A stretch of DNA of 64,000 bases from Ostrinia nubilalis (GCF_963855985.1 NC_087107.1:9936001-10000000); one strand, 5' to 3'; positions 1 to 11,231 are shown, numbered from the stretch's first letter. Program-made: numbers and translations. Notes: generated by a model from the letters alone, not told the origin.

Positions 1-703
1 AAACACGAATTTAAAAGCAGATTTTTTTCAAAAAGTATCATTTTTTATTATTTGTTGGCATTTTTTGTGTATTTTATGTATTTTTTTAGTATCGCCTGTT
101 ATTTAGCATTATTACTGTTTTTATTTTATCAGGATATACCGCTTAGTTTAAAAGTTATTACGTTTTCTTTACAATGAGTAATTGGAAGAAAAAAAATTCT
201 ATAAAAACAAAAAAAAATCTCAAAAAATTTTTGACCTCTTTTTTGTCGATAAAAATAGGTCTAGTTTCATCTATTTTCATATGTACACTTTAACGTGACT
301 CACACTGTATAATTATCTTTCAAATTATCATAATGGTTTATTTAATATTTAATTTTTTCCCTAAAAATTGTGTCACTTTTCCACTAAAATTGAGACAGTG
401 ACAGTTTTCAATTAAAAACATGTTAATGTTGTATTAATTCCGGTAGAAAATTTTAATGTCACTATTTTCATATAAATTTGACGATGAAAAATTTAAAAAT
501 GATTATTATTAAATAAAAGTAACATCGAAAAATCAGTAATTTTAATGAACTCAAAACTTAATAATTTGGATTAAGTGGTACCAATGGTAACAGTAATAAA
601 TGTAAATTCTCGATCAGAAATAAATACGTTACACGCATGAAATTACTATAAAATTACATCACATAAATCAACTTCTTAGAAAATAAGGTACTCTCTTGTT
701 CAG
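1..703. other. AT-rich non-coding stretch upstream of the 704 exon
   Basis: I see no gene, RNA or recognisable repeat here. It is very AT-rich and ends in a good polypyrimidine tract and CAG acceptor (691-703), so it is best read as intron of the plus-strand gene that owns the exon at 704-789. Confidence 0.5.
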
Positions 704-789
704 GCAGCCTTTAAACAACAAGAACTTGATGACCTCGATGAACTTGACGAGCTAGATAGTGATTTTTCATGGGAAAAAGGCTCAGAGAA
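704..789 (+). CDS. Internal exon of an unidentified host gene (acidic peptide)
   Basis: An 86-nt segment lies between a strong acceptor (CTCTCTTGTTCAG, ending at 703) and a near-consensus donor (GAGAA|GTAAGT, GT at 790-791). Only one frame is open. It encodes 28 residues plus two bases: AAFKQQELDDLDELDELD followed by a short stretch ending in WEKGSE. The D/E/L periodicity suggests an acidic helical or coiled segment. I do not recognise the protein. Both neighbouring exons lie outside or deep inside long introns, and an RTE relic starts 25 bp downstream, inside the presumed intron. The balanced codon use in an AT-rich setting and two good splice sites make chance unlikely, but there is no second exon here to confirm it. 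Confidence 0.62.
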
Positions 790-1169
790 GTAAGTTTAAA
801 TTCTGGATCATTATCCAGCGGCCATTACCTCTGCGACCTCTCCGCCCACTGCCACTTGATTTTAGCGATTCTGCGGGCTATGTCGGTCACTTTGGTTCTC
901 CTGTGGATCTCCTCATTTCTGATTCAATCACGTAGGGAAACTAACTGAGCATCGCACGCTCCATCACCTTTTGGGTGACCTCTCAGATTCATAAAATATC
1001 ACTGGCAACACACATGATCAAACTTTTGTCTTGAGGCACTGCGGTATTTCGGACGTGAGAATATCACGAAGCTTCCCGAACGCTGCCCAGCCGAGTTGGA
1101 TTGACGATTGACCTCTTTCTCGAAGTTGGACCTACGTAACTGGACTGTTTGTCCCTACGATTACGATAC

Positions 1170-1796
1170 GGATACGATTCTCATGCAATCGAAAAAAGTT
1201 CACATTCGAAAAATAATTCGAAGGGTATTGTTCGGTTTTTTCGTCTATTTACACCGTTTGTGTAATCTTAGAAGTTCACAATCGAAAAAGTTCGATCGAA
1301 AACCACTAGAACGCTACGAGTGCTAAGTACCAGTCGAACTTGAAATTCGTACACGAATTTACCTGTCAAAGTACTCCAATTCATAATCCTATAAACTGTG
1401 AAATAAAACCAAGAAATTTTGTACACTGTAAGGATATTTTTTTATAAAATAGATTTTAGAATATGAAATAGCCTCTAATAAAACTCGTATGAAGAAAAAT
1501 AAATTTGTTATATTTTTTTCAACGATGACATAACCATTTTAACGTGTTCCGAAACATTCAGTACACGTAATGAAATATTTAAAATTGAACCTTTAAAACT
1601 TTATGTTTTGTGATACTGTGTATTAATTTTACAACATTATTATTAAATTATAAAAATAAATGGGTTTTGTAATCAAATTTCACTAAGTAAAGATAAAATT
1701 AATCATACGGAAGTTACAGCGTTTTTAAAAACGTCGCAACGGACCGTAACAGGAGTTCGTATACGGAAAAAATTCGATTGCATGAGAATCGTATCC
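1170..1796. mobile_element. TIR element inserted in the RTE relic
   Basis: The 22-bp sequence at 1170-1191 (GGATACGATTCTCATGCAAT then CG) is repeated exactly in inverted orientation at 1775-1796. The RTE sequence is continuous on either side when compared with the copy at 13.4-13.5 kb, so this 627-bp AT-rich block is an insertion. I see no transposase; it looks like a non-autonomous DNA transposon. Target duplication is unclear because the right end has an extra partial copy of the terminal repeat. Confidence 0.6.
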
Positions 1797-1818
1797 CTGG
1801 GATACGATTCTCATGCAA
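1778..1818. repeat. Perfect 20-bp-arm palindrome at a transposon end
   Basis: 1778-1797 and 1799-1818 are exact reverse complements with one base between. The right arm repeats the TIR of the element ending at 1796, so this is a duplicated, inverted transposon end. Confidence 0.8.
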
Positions 1819-2318
1819 ACTTTCGAGTGTAGAGTCTCCAGACAAGTGGATACTACATGGACATTTGACATGTTTTTTGTCTTGTCCATATTCATTTTCA
1901 TACTCATTCATCAGGCCCACTTGTTGAGAGGCTCTACTTAGGCCATCGAGCATTATGCCTAGATCTTCCACAGTCTCAGCCATGATTACGACATCGTCCG
2001 CAAATCGAAGGTGGATTATGTACTCGTTGATATTTATGGTGAATCCGCTCCAGTTCAGAAGCTTGAAAACATCTTCCAGGGCGGTGTTGAACAGTATCGG
2101 AGATATGACATCTCCCTGTCTCACCCCATGCTGCAACTGGATGAGTTTCGAGTCCTGATCCTGGAGACGAACCGACATTGTGGCGTTTTCGTACAAGCCT
2201 GTCAACACTTCGATGTATCTATAGTCAATTTGGCACCGTTGGAGAGACTGTAGCACTGCTCAGATCTCGATCGAATCCAAGGCTTTTTCATAGTCCACAA
2301 ACGCTAGACAAAGTAGTA

Positions 2319-3549
2319 ATTACCTTGATAATTTCTTTGATTTTACTAGTGTTTGGATTGCCTGGTGGCATTTTTGTTAGATAAAATTTTAACTACTTAA
2401 TCATTTAAAAATCTTTCTTGTTGTTTTAATATTTCACTATTTGGATATAAACACAATATTCTACGAAGTGATGAACAATCTTTTTAAAAATGTAAGAGAA
2501 ATACGAGTATTGTCACTTTTTGTTTTAATGCGTTTTTCGTATTACTTTATTGTGACTTATCTTATGGTTTTGGAGTAAAAGCGTCTTTATGCTAAAAATG
2601 ACGTTTTTCAACACAGAGTTTACATAACTATCACGGCGTGCCCGTCCAGATCCCGTCACTACTAAAAACGTGTCACTGTTACTCACAACAAATGCCGGTT
2701 TTCCCATTAAACTCCATAACGACACTAGTGATATCTGCCGAACTATTTGAGCTTTAAGCGTGGGATTTTTACAGCATGCACTTTTCGCAGAGCGCTGATA
2801 GATGGCGTTGTTAACTCAATTTCTCCCAATTTCGTATAGTGACGGTTTGATTATGAACGTGCGATATGTTAACAACAAAATTACCTAATATTCTAACGTA
2901 GTGTCGATTGTCACATACAAAAATTTGGGGAACCATCATAATTCTGAGATTTATTTGGCTCGTTGTACGAAATGACACTTCTAAAGAATCTCATTTGAAA
3001 CCCATTTCATAAAAAACTACAATAATTTATTTCACTGCGGAATCCGAACCAGTGGGCTAATTCAAATGCATTTGTCGAGAGTAGAAATCGTCTGTCAAAT
3101 AATTTTCTAGTAATCAATTTTGAACTGATTGTCAAGGTAATACAGTTGAAAATTGAATATCAAAGCCAGACTACGCCTAATGTCAGATCAGCCGATGGTA
3201 GATGCCAAATTTCCAATATCGCGTACGAAGACGGAGAACTTTGTCAATATAGTGGTACATAAGGGTCATAATTAGTGGATGCCGACGATTTTCGCGCTGT
3301 CATCTCAACGACTGCCCACCCTTGTCGTTAGAGCAGTCGACTGGATAGAAAGCATGGAATTAACATGGTGATTGATAAACTAGGTGCAAATAAGCATAGG
3401 TATTTTATAACCACAGAATGCTTTTTGCTTAAATTTGAAAATAAAGGATATTGTTCTGCGTCCATACATCGTTCGCCCCAAGACCCCCAAGCAATGAAAT
3501 AATGATTTTTATATGTGAAATTACTTAACGATTGTCACCTTATACTCCA
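2319..3549. other. No supported gene; possible old repeats
   Basis: AT-rich. The segment 2540-2810 has the look of an old dispersed repeat (balanced composition, an AGATGGCG motif at 2800) but no coding frame I can identify. The rest shows nothing I can support. Confidence 0.4.
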
Positions 3550-3767
3550 CTAGCTTTTCGCTCGCGGCTTCGCGCGCGTGGCCTACATTAGGTACCTACA
3601 TATTTTACGGAACCCTATTATTTTCCAAAATAAAATTTAGCCTGTTACTCGTGGATAATGTAGCTTTCGAATGGTGAAAGAATTTAATAAAAACGGTCCA
3701 ATAGTTTTTGAGTCTATTCATTACAACCAAACAAACAAAGTTTTCCTCTTTATAATATTAGTGTAGA
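3550..3767 (-). mobile_element. Helitron-like non-autonomous element, subfamily A
   Basis: Read on the minus strand, the 5' end at 3767 is TCTACACTAATATTATAAAG and the 3' end at 3550 is CTAG preceded by a GC-rich hairpin. A start with TC and an end with hairpin plus CTAG are Helitron hallmarks. A truncated sister copy lies at 14938-15145. Confidence 0.6.
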
Positions 3768-3867
3768 TACTTAAAGCACGGATAAGCGGGAGATTCGTTA
3801 CAATAGGAAAAATGCTTCAGATTTTGAGGTTATTAGCATAACAGAAGTACATTTCCATTTTCTATCT

Positions 3868-4445
3868 TCTATAGGTACTTATAATAAATCTGTAGAGAGG
3901 TCAACTCTGTACATGAAATATATTTTCAAAATAACTATCAGGGGGTGATACTGATGCCAAAAATGCAATCAGTAAAATTTTTGTCTGTCTGTCTGTCTGT
4001 ATGTTCCTTATAGAAACAAAAACTACTCGACGGATTTTAACGAAACTTGGTACAATTATTCTTCATACTCCTGGGCAGGTTATAGTATACTTAGGAATTC
4101 CCACGGGAACAGGAATTAGCGGGAAAATCCTTTTGTATGAAAAATCTAAACCGCTTAAGTTAGACGCTTTAAATTTCGCACGTAGGTACTTTAGTAAACT
4201 AATTCCCACGGGAACTGGAATTCGTGGGAAAATCCCTTTGTATGAAAAATCTAAACCGCTTTAGTTAGACGCTTGAAATTTGACATGTAGGTATCTTAAT
4301 AAACTTAAAGCTTAGTTACAACAGAATATTGCAAAATTCCCACGTGAACGGGAAAAAACATTTGAACGAAAAAATCTAAACCGCGTAAGATAGATGAAGG
4401 GGGTAAAACGGGATCCACGCGTACGAAGTCGCGGGCGGCCGCTAG
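3868..4445 (+). mobile_element. Helitron-like non-autonomous element, subfamily E
   Basis: It starts with TCTATAGGTACTTATAATAA at 3868, carries a GTCTGTCTGTCTG run near 3979, and ends in a GGATCCACGCG/CGCGGGCGG hairpin region followed by CTAG at 4442-4445 and then T. An open frame across it (4001-4264) is only the repeat read through; it includes an internal repeated block about 105 bp apart (GGAATTCCCACGGGAAC motif). Confidence 0.6.
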
Positions 4446-4483
4446 TTGCTAATAAAACTATTTATTGTCAAGAATTATATGTA

Positions 4484-4853
4484 TAATAATGCGAATTCCC
4501 GTTCCCGTGGGAATTAGTTTACTAAAGTACCTACGTGCGAAATTTAAAGCGTCTAACTTAAGCGGTTTAGATTTTTCATACAAAAGGATTTTCCCGCTAA
4601 TTCCTGTTCCCGTGAGAATTCCTAAGTATACTATAACCTGCCCAGGAGTATGAAGAATAATTGTACCAAGTTTCGTTAAAATCCGTCGAGTAGTTTTTGT
4701 TTCTATAAGGAACATACAGACGGACAGACAGACAGACAAAAATTTTACTGATTGCATTTTTGGCATCAGTATCACCCCCTGATAGTTATTTTGAAAATTA
4801 TATTTCATGTACAGAATTGACCTCTCTACAGATTTATTATAAGTAGGTATAGA
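4484..4853 (-). mobile_element. Helitron-like element, subfamily E, inverted truncated copy
   Basis: This is a near-exact reverse complement of 3868-4220. The minus-strand 5' end at 4853 begins TCTATACC and follows an A, as expected for Helitron insertion; the 3' end is missing. With the plus-strand copy it forms an inverted repeat with arms of about 350 bp. Confidence 0.65.
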
Positions 4854-5113
4854 TATGTAGGAGAGACGTCTTAATTACACTTTAAATCGTAGATCGATAA
4901 AGAACCCCTTTGTCAAACCGTATGAATAGCAGCAAATAGAACTTTGCGTATTGGAAAAATAGGAATGCCTACGGAAAAGCCAAACATTTTTTAAAAAGAA
5001 GTTAATATATTTTACTTACATTTAAATCTAAAAATATCTTTATTCCGACCCAAGGGTAAGTAGGCAGTTATGTAGGTAAAAATGAAAATACGTATGTAGG
5101 TACTTATTATTTA

Positions 5114-5604
5114 TTAATGGTCATGTTCTACATTTTCTATTAAATATGGGCCCAATACATCAATGATGTCGCCATCACAACAAAGTACCATAAATGGTTT
5201 AACGAGATTCCGATATTTGTATAGGGAATAAGTTTTTTTTTGGTATGCATAATTGCTACTTTTTTGCACATAAATGTATGTATGTACCATCCATGATGAC
5301 AATAGCCTTTCTTTGTGGTAAATCGTTTCCTGGCTTCCCGAAAAGAGACTGGAACATAAAGGTTTCTTTGGGCTACTTCCTCTCTACTAATATGTTGTAA
5401 CCCTAAATGTGCTGGTACGAAATGTTCCTCCATCATACTGCGTGCTTTCATTACATATTTTGTAAGAGTACTCCTTGAAATGCCAAGTAATGTAGCTATT
5501 CTGTCATCTGAATCACCGGTCCTCAGCTTCATTAAATAAGCACCAACTGTAGTAATTCGTGCTCTCTGATAGTATCTATGGCAAAGAAGATCTGAAGGAC
5601 GAAT
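5114..5604 (-). CDS. Exon 4 of the DDE gene relic (HTH and partial nuclease)
   Basis: The acceptor TTTCAG ends at 5605. The frame opens IRPSDLLCHRYYQRA, then the helix-turn-helix GDSDDRIATLLGISRSTLTK, then SREEVAQRNLYVP. Near 5310 the frame must shift to read AIVIMDGTYI (the first catalytic-type Asp, codon near 5290), and shift again to read YVQKSSNYAYQKKTYS and NLVKPFMVLCCDGDIIDVLG. The last frame stops at 5114. Two single-base changes around a run of A residues explain this. The later acidic residues of a DDE core are not present downstream. Confidence 0.7.
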
Positions 5605-5977
5605 CTGAAAATAAAATAAAACATCAGATTCACAGTTCAACAATAAGAAGAGCAATATTTATATAGGATTAACGACTTTTGTGTGTAACGGAATAGTAAG
5701 ATGAGTGATGAAAGATAATTTATGATTTGAACGCTGAATGATGAGGAATGATTGGTCTATGGAGGAAACGAAAGGGATGAATGAGGAACGAGGATTGAGA
5801 GTGAGAATAGTGGTAGTTTAAAAGAGTAGTCTGTTGTTATGCAGGAAGTATAAATAAAACTTTACTGAGTTTATTTGGCTCAGGGAATTTTTAACTGGCT
5901 TTATAATAGTAAAAATTATGTTTAATATTATGTAAGTAATAATATTGCAATATTTTAATAATATAAGTCTATTTGTA

Positions 5978-6219
5978 TTATACAGGGTGGAAACGATAAG
6001 TGATCTATAACACTTTTAATATTGTGTGGCTGGCATACATTTAGTATGGAGGCTGAAAACATTGAATTTTCGGATAGATCCAGTTAATTCTGTAACTATT
6101 TACTGATACCGTTAGAAAGAGCTCGTGAAGCACTTTCAGGATGAGTAACCAGTTTTTCGATATCTTGTGTAGTTTAGAAATAATCGAGTGAGATCACTTA
6201 TCGTTTCCACCCTGTATAA
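5978..6219. mobile_element. MITE with 29-bp perfect inverted ends (ACAGGGTGG type)
   Basis: 5978-6006 and 6191-6219 are exact reverse complements, beginning TTATACAGGGTGGAAACGAT. The 242-bp element contains no frame and lies in intron 3 of the DDE relic. The TA or TTA at each end may be the target duplication. Related CAGGGTG-type ends occur at 16897 and 53013. Confidence 0.8.
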
Positions 6220-6361
6220 CCTGTATGGATGAGAGTAGTGGCAGATTGAAAGCAATGGAAGGAGTTGAAGGATGGGAAGGCTGATTTAAAAAACCTTTTT
6301 TATTATTATAATAAACCGGCATAATTATTTTTATGTATTATAAAACTGGCAGGGCTCTTAC

Positions 6362-6589
6362 CTCTCTGGGTTGAATCCAATTTCGAACAATGTTTAATAT
6401 ATCTTGATTATTCTCTGTATCCAAACAATGACTTCAAGTTCGCAATAATGAACAACCACATCCAACACAAACTTGTTGGTGACCTACCGGGGCACCGGTT
6501 GGCATATCTGGAGAGTCTTGTGAAGTAGGTGTGGTATCTCTTTGCAATAATGAGTGACAAGCCCCACAGATGTAGTCATTTGCAGTAAC
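6362..6589 (-). CDS. Exon 3 of the DDE gene relic (cysteine module)
   Basis: This 228-nt, 76-codon exon is bounded by TTTAAACAG| and GAG|GTAAGA. It begins VTANDYICGACHSLLQ, has a second Cys cluster VCVGCGCS, and ends in the motif NIVRNWIQPRE. One TGA interrupts it after SLLRT. The length keeps phase 0. The beginning matches exon 2 (VTAHDLICTTCW), and the end matches the ends of exons 1 and 2, so the module was duplicated with its introns. Confidence 0.7.
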
Positions 6590-6766
6590 CTGTTTAAAAA
6601 TAATAATAATTAGAAATAAGTTTAAAAAAATTATCAGTTTTTTAATGTCCCGCACTTAAATTATTTTATTTTAGTATTAATTTACAGAAACCAATAACTT
6701 TACAAGAATTAGACTGATTGTATAGCCAATAACATTTTATTAAATAAGGACTTTAGCGTGCATTAC

Positions 6767-6981
6767 CTCTAATGGAGTTAGTCGTTCCACAATTATGTTC
6801 CTGATGTTAATATGATGTTGAGTGTTAGTTCTCAGGGACATGAGCTGATGTGAACGTGTTCTAGGCTCTAGTGTTCTACTGCAAAGCACACATTTTCTGC
6901 TAAGATTTGAAGTAGATGCATTTGTGTTGTATCTTGGGCTTGGGTCCAACATGTTGTGCATATAAGATCATGAGCTGTAAC
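6767..6981 (-). CDS. Exon 2 of the DDE gene relic (cysteine module)
   Basis: The acceptor is TTTTTACAG|, the donor GAG|GTAATG. Frame one gives VTAHDLICTTCWTQAQ; after a one-base loss the other frame gives RKCVLCSRTLEPRTRSHQL and ends in RLTPLE. At 215 nt it is exactly one base short of a phase-0 exon, which fits a single deletion between about 6875 and 6945. Confidence 0.68.
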
Positions 6982-8188
6982 CTGTAAAAATAAATAGATT
7001 CATTGCATGCCATGCCACACATACTCCTGTGCGTTGAATAAATTGAGCCGCAAACCATAAAAAAAATGATAATTCAATATTATGTGCTGTTAGTAGAATT
7101 TTGGGTCAGAGGGTAGGGTTAAACAGCTTTAGTAAATAAGCATTGTTGTTATAATAATTAATTATGACGTGTTACAAACTTAGTTACAAAAAATAATAAT
7201 CTAGTAGTCTTAGTTCCAAAAAACAAAACAAAACAAGCTTTCATTGAGAGCAGGGAGATAGTGTCAAAGTAAATAATTCCTTAGATTTACACCAAAACCA
7301 GCTGGATTGTCAACATAATTGTTGTTTCGCTCATGCCTCCATTGCGCTGTACCATCGACTAGTTTCTTACAATCGAATCGGGCCTGGCTGTCCACACTGT
7401 CCAGGGTTGAACCACAGATAATAGCGGAACATTCATTTCAAGACAACCCGCCATGAGAATGGCAATTCAGAAGTTTGGCAAGGCTAGTACTTATTCATAA
7501 GATTGCAGAGCAAAACAGGGTGAAGAAACTTCCATACAACGGTCATCGAAGTGAAACTTGCTTCCAAACAGCGACATCGGTGAATAAATTCAAATACTTT
7601 TTAACTACCCTAAAACGCTCTAGATGTCGCTGCTCCTGTTTCCTTCATATTTTCATTTTTTTCTAAATTAAAATATATTTGAGAATATTGTTAATTACAA
7701 TGTGAAAACTTTTTTTAAATGAAATTAATTTGTTTTAATTTAAAACTGAACATTGACATTTTTGTTATAATTTACATAATAGAGTAGTAGAAATTACTAT
7801 TTAACATATGGCAACTTTGTTTTTCCTCCAAAATGGCCGGTGTTGTTTTTGTTAGGTTGAATTGAATGCATTATTGTTTTCTTAGCCATCGTTTATGAGT
7901 TCTGTGGCCCTATTAAAGTATTGAAGAGTCGAGTCAAATTCAAGTTCATTCCTTCGTACCTGCTGCTGTTCTGGTTCATCGGAGTTTTGTTCGTTCCTTC
8001 GTGAATCGCGAAGAAACTTTCTGTTATGTTCACAAGTGATCTGAGTTTTCTCAATGTGCTGTGTTCTGTGTTTAGTGTTGAAAACTTTGCGAAAAGACGC
8101 TTTTGGTGTATAATAATATTATGTGTGTTCATAAATAAAGTAAAATTATTAAATTCAAAAGTTTTTGTTTACTTATTTGCATTTCCAT

Positions 8189-8283
8189 GTGCAATGTAGA
8201 ATTTTTCCATTGTTTTGAAAATACGTACACCATAAAGATAAATATTTTCAAAATAATGGATTTGAAAAAATTCTACATTGTAC
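8189..8283. repeat. Short inverted repeat (MITE remnant)
   Basis: The arm starting GTGCAATGTAGAATTTTTCC at 8189 is mirrored by the sequence ending at 8283 (ATTCTACATTGTAC). The arms are roughly 35 bp with an AT-rich centre. It lies in intron 1 of the DDE relic. Confidence 0.6.
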
Positions 8284-8530
8284 ATCATAAAAACAATAAT
8301 TCTTTGAAGGTTATGAGGGCCTATGTGTGCGTGAACTGTGTGTATGTGTGCGTGGACTTTATGTATGTATGTGTGCGTGTACTATGTATGTATGTGAGCG
8401 TTACGTACGTAGGTTAAGTACAGGGAATTTAACACCAGGCTATCAATTAGTAGGCTCAAAAATTTGACAGAGAGGGTTCTCTATTTCCTATGTATTACTT
8501 TTCTCTATGGAGCAAAATGTAGGTACTTAC

Positions 8531-8587
8531 CGATCGAGGTGCTGCCCATTGTTGTGTATAATTAAGTTGCTCATTTTCTAACACCAT
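8531..8587 (-). CDS. Exon 1 (start codon) of the DDE gene relic
   Basis: The ATG at 8587 opens a 19-codon frame, MVLENEQLNYTQQWAAPRS, ending at a consensus donor (TCG|GTAAGT). The ending QQWAAPRS parallels the ends of exon 2 (RLTPLE) and exon 3 (NWIQPRE), and the next exon starts with the same VTA-D-IC motif at the same phase. That parallel is the main reason to accept so short an exon. Confidence 0.55.
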
Positions 8588-8840
8588 AGAACCACCAGCC
8601 GAGCCTTGGCCGAGCCACACAAAAACAGTAAATCCCAGGCTGAGTATGTCGTTATTGCAATCAATCAGAGTCCGTTTGAATAGCCAAGTTTGTAGTTAAT
8701 AAAGTTCCGAAAATAAAAGCTAAAACACAAACGAATCACAAAGAAGGATCAAGCAAGACAGCAACACAGCAAGAGTGAGTGAGAAAGAAAAGGTGATGCG
8801 AGTGAATGACAATTTGACTAACAAATAGGGATGTCCATTT
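8588..8840 (-). promoter_or_regulatory. Possible 5' UTR/promoter of the DDE gene relic
   Basis: Upstream of the ATG at 8587 the minus strand is pyrimidine-rich with repeated CACTC motifs and a TCATTC initiator-like sequence near 8809. There is no TATA box at a standard distance and no clear DPE. This is inference from position only. Confidence 0.25.
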
Positions 8841-8919
8841 AGAATAGACATAATCGATTAAATTGATCGTTTTTGAAAAATTTTATTTTTAAACATTGTG
8901 TTGCTATAAATATTTATTT

Positions 8920-9110
8920 TATTTATTTAATAGGACAACCAACAAGACATACACTGGAAGACAATCAATATTTACAACGTATTTAACTTAATCTAAGTGC
9001 TGCCTTAATTATAGGTTGCCACGGCATGCAATAGTGGACTTATACATAAACAGTGTCTACACTTAAAGAAAAGAGTAAATATGTAAATGTAGGTAAATAA
9101 ATGTGATTAA
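8920..9110 (-). mobile_element. Probable LINE or SINE 3' end
   Basis: On the minus strand a moderately GC-balanced segment ends in a run of AAATA repeats at 8916-8935. This is the usual tail of lepidopteran LINEs. No coding frame is left. Confidence 0.35.
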
Positions 9111-11231
9111 ATATACATAAAATGCAATAATCCACTGAAGCGCTGCGGGCGCGGCGGATCTGCGCCCGTCTAAAGGTCTAATGATTAGACTCTAGTCTAA
9201 TCGATCATACCATTATTTACTTAAATCGAATTAAAAAAGCGCATCTCTGTCTCTGCTCTGTCAATATGTCGGTGACTTTGATTTCGTTTAAATACTTTTA
9301 AAATATTTTTTCGAACTGCAACTTGTCCGATAGGTTTGGACACTTGCAAGTAAATAAATAAAATATACATAAAATTATGGTACATACTAAGTCTTTGAAA
9401 ATCTTAGGGCGATTTTTATCAATGTCCTTTGTCTGCTCGATTGCATTGATGGTAAGGAGCAATGGTATTATCTATAATATCATTGGTAAGGAGGGACTGT
9501 TCTAAATACATATTATGATAGTTGAGATGGTTGAGAATATTTCCGGGTCGATCGCTTCCACCTTCGGCCTAGATAGTACCTACCTACCTACTTATACGCC
9601 AAACTATCTTATGATTGTTATGCATTGTTAAGTAGGGTTATAATACCTAATTATGATTGTTATGCATTGTAAGTAGGGTTATAAATAATTATAATTTACA
9701 TAAGCAGCAGGTCGGTTATTTTTATTTAGGCAAATGTAATATTTTAAAAGACAATACGTACGATCAGATATTAAGATCAAAGATAAAGATTTCTGCTGTG
9801 AAAAAAAATATAAAACAGCTAACTTCTATATCAAGTTCCAACGTCGCTATACGTAGGTACCTACCTACTTAATGCTACTGGATTATACGTTCATAGCTCA
9901 GAAGTTTAGTCCTTTTTCAGCAGTGTTTAGTAAGAATATTATTACAAATGGGCTTTTAGGGATTTTGTTCACATCATGGACCTTCACATGGAATAAACGA
10001 CAAAGTTCTTAGTTACTTATCCAATACTATAGGTAGTAGTAACATATATGTAGAAAACAGGAACTTAGATGCCAACGAAAGAAAATAGGCTATCAAATGT
10101 TGTTTTGGGGACTTACCTTTATAAAAATATCACATTTAAAAATTCATACCATTTGTTGTTATTTAAAAAACAATGTCAATTTTGACGATTAACTGAAAGT
10201 CTATTATCTATGAATATAGTAGCGATATATGGTATCCAGCGGCAATGGCAGTGCAAAATTTTGACAATGACTGTAGTTATCATACTTCGAGTTTGTCCAT
10301 GGAGACGGCAAAAGTCCTTTAGTTGGCCATAAAGTAAACTTAACGGAAAATGTTACTTAATTGATACCGAGGCGCAACCTGGAAGCATTGCTAAGTGTGC
10401 TCCTCGTTACTGGTTCATCGTTCGTCATCGTCATTGTTCGTAAAAACCGGGTCGCGGCAGGCAAATAATAAAATTAGTCTTATGTCTTCTCCCTTATTAA
10501 CTTCGATGGATAAATAGCTAAACCTCCTTGCGCGTAACTGACGTTTGTTGGAAAACCGATTTTTTCAGGCCATCGGATTTTAATTTCAAAAGTCATTGAC
10601 CAATCCCAGTTCATATAATAACTATTATGACGTTTTCTATTGGCCAAAAGATTTAACTCTCTAAAAATCCGCGTGCAACCATATCCTGCTTAAATATTGT
10701 GCACTTTATTCAGCACAGATTAAACAAGCTAAATGACAAATAGAATAGATTGAAATGACAGATTGCACTTGAATTACCCTACAGAACTTGTTAATTGTCC
10801 ACAAAGGTTTCCATTCCCTTTCAGCATTGCTGATTAGTTTTTATTCTACAAATGTAATTAAAGTATGCATCCATTAGCACTGTTAATTGAATTGTTGCTA
10901 ATGGATATGATTCGGTATGCCATCGGTTAATTTGATGTTGGGTGTGTATGTTACACCTTTTTTGGTATTCATTTAAGTAATTGCGTAGGCATTACAGTAT
11001 TAACGATTGTGGGTGTACCTACCTATGGCCTATTTGTGAGTTTGAATTACAAATGTCAGACAGTAATTATAAAATATTGTTTTACTACAGCTATAAAATT
11101 AAACTATGACAATAAAACGCAATTAACCCTTCGCGTTTTTTTATTTTATTATGGCCAGAATGGCATAACTATTTTTAAAAAATCCGTTGCCAAGTTGAGG
11201 GTTAGTTTTTTTGCAGAACTCAAAAAAAGTA
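9111..11231. other. No supported gene; one tandem duplication
   Basis: At 9609-9641 and 9650-9685 a segment containing TTATGATTGTTATGCATTGT is duplicated in direct orientation. A donor-like minus-strand site at 10112 has only AT-rich sequence upstream. Nothing else here can be supported. Confidence 0.4.

Larger units (their letters stand above)
815..2318 (-). mobile_element. RTE-type LINE relic (reverse transcriptase and C-terminal tail)
   Basis: Two minus-strand blocks belong to one non-LTR retrotransposon. The block 1799-2318 encodes reverse transcriptase: FVDYEKALDS near 2300, GVRQGDVISPILFN around 2080-2125, and the catalytic FADDVVIMAE near 1981-2009. The block 815-1165 is the C-terminal part, matching nucleotide for nucleotide in many places the relic at 12.9-13.5 kb. 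The wording of these motifs is that of RTE-clade elements common in moths and butterflies. It is dead: a TGA replaces a conserved Trp codon near 2270, the frame shifts after the QQVGL motif, and a 627-bp TIR element interrupts it. The 5' half is missing. Confidence 0.85.
5114..8587 (-). pseudogene. Four-exon zinc-finger/HTH/DDE gene relic
   Basis: A spliced minus-strand gene is visible: exon 1 at 8587-8531, exon 2 at 6981-6767, exon 3 at 6589-6362, exon 4 at 5604-5114. Every junction has GT-AG borders and phase 0. The protein order is a short N-terminus, repeated Cys-x2-Cys modules, a helix-turn-helix (GDSDDRIATLLGISRS), and a DDE-type core with IMDGTY, QKSSNYAYQKKTYS and CCDGDIIDVLGP. The DDE wording resembles the DDE_Tnp_4 type proteins seen in many insects; I cannot name the gene. 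Breaks: exon 2 is 215 nt (one base short of phase 0), exon 3 has an in-frame TGA, exon 4 has two frameshifts around the first Asp, and the C-terminal third of the nuclease is absent. A MITE sits in intron 3. It is either a decayed transposon with introns or a decayed domesticated copy. Confidence 0.7.

Noticed and set aside
4001..4808. Plus and minus frames sharing LIETKTTRRILTKLGTIILH
   Set aside because: Same Helitron-like repeat in two orientations; no transposase motifs.
8310..8400. TG-rich stretch as a regulatory element
   Set aside because: Simple TGTATGTG-type low complexity; no further support.
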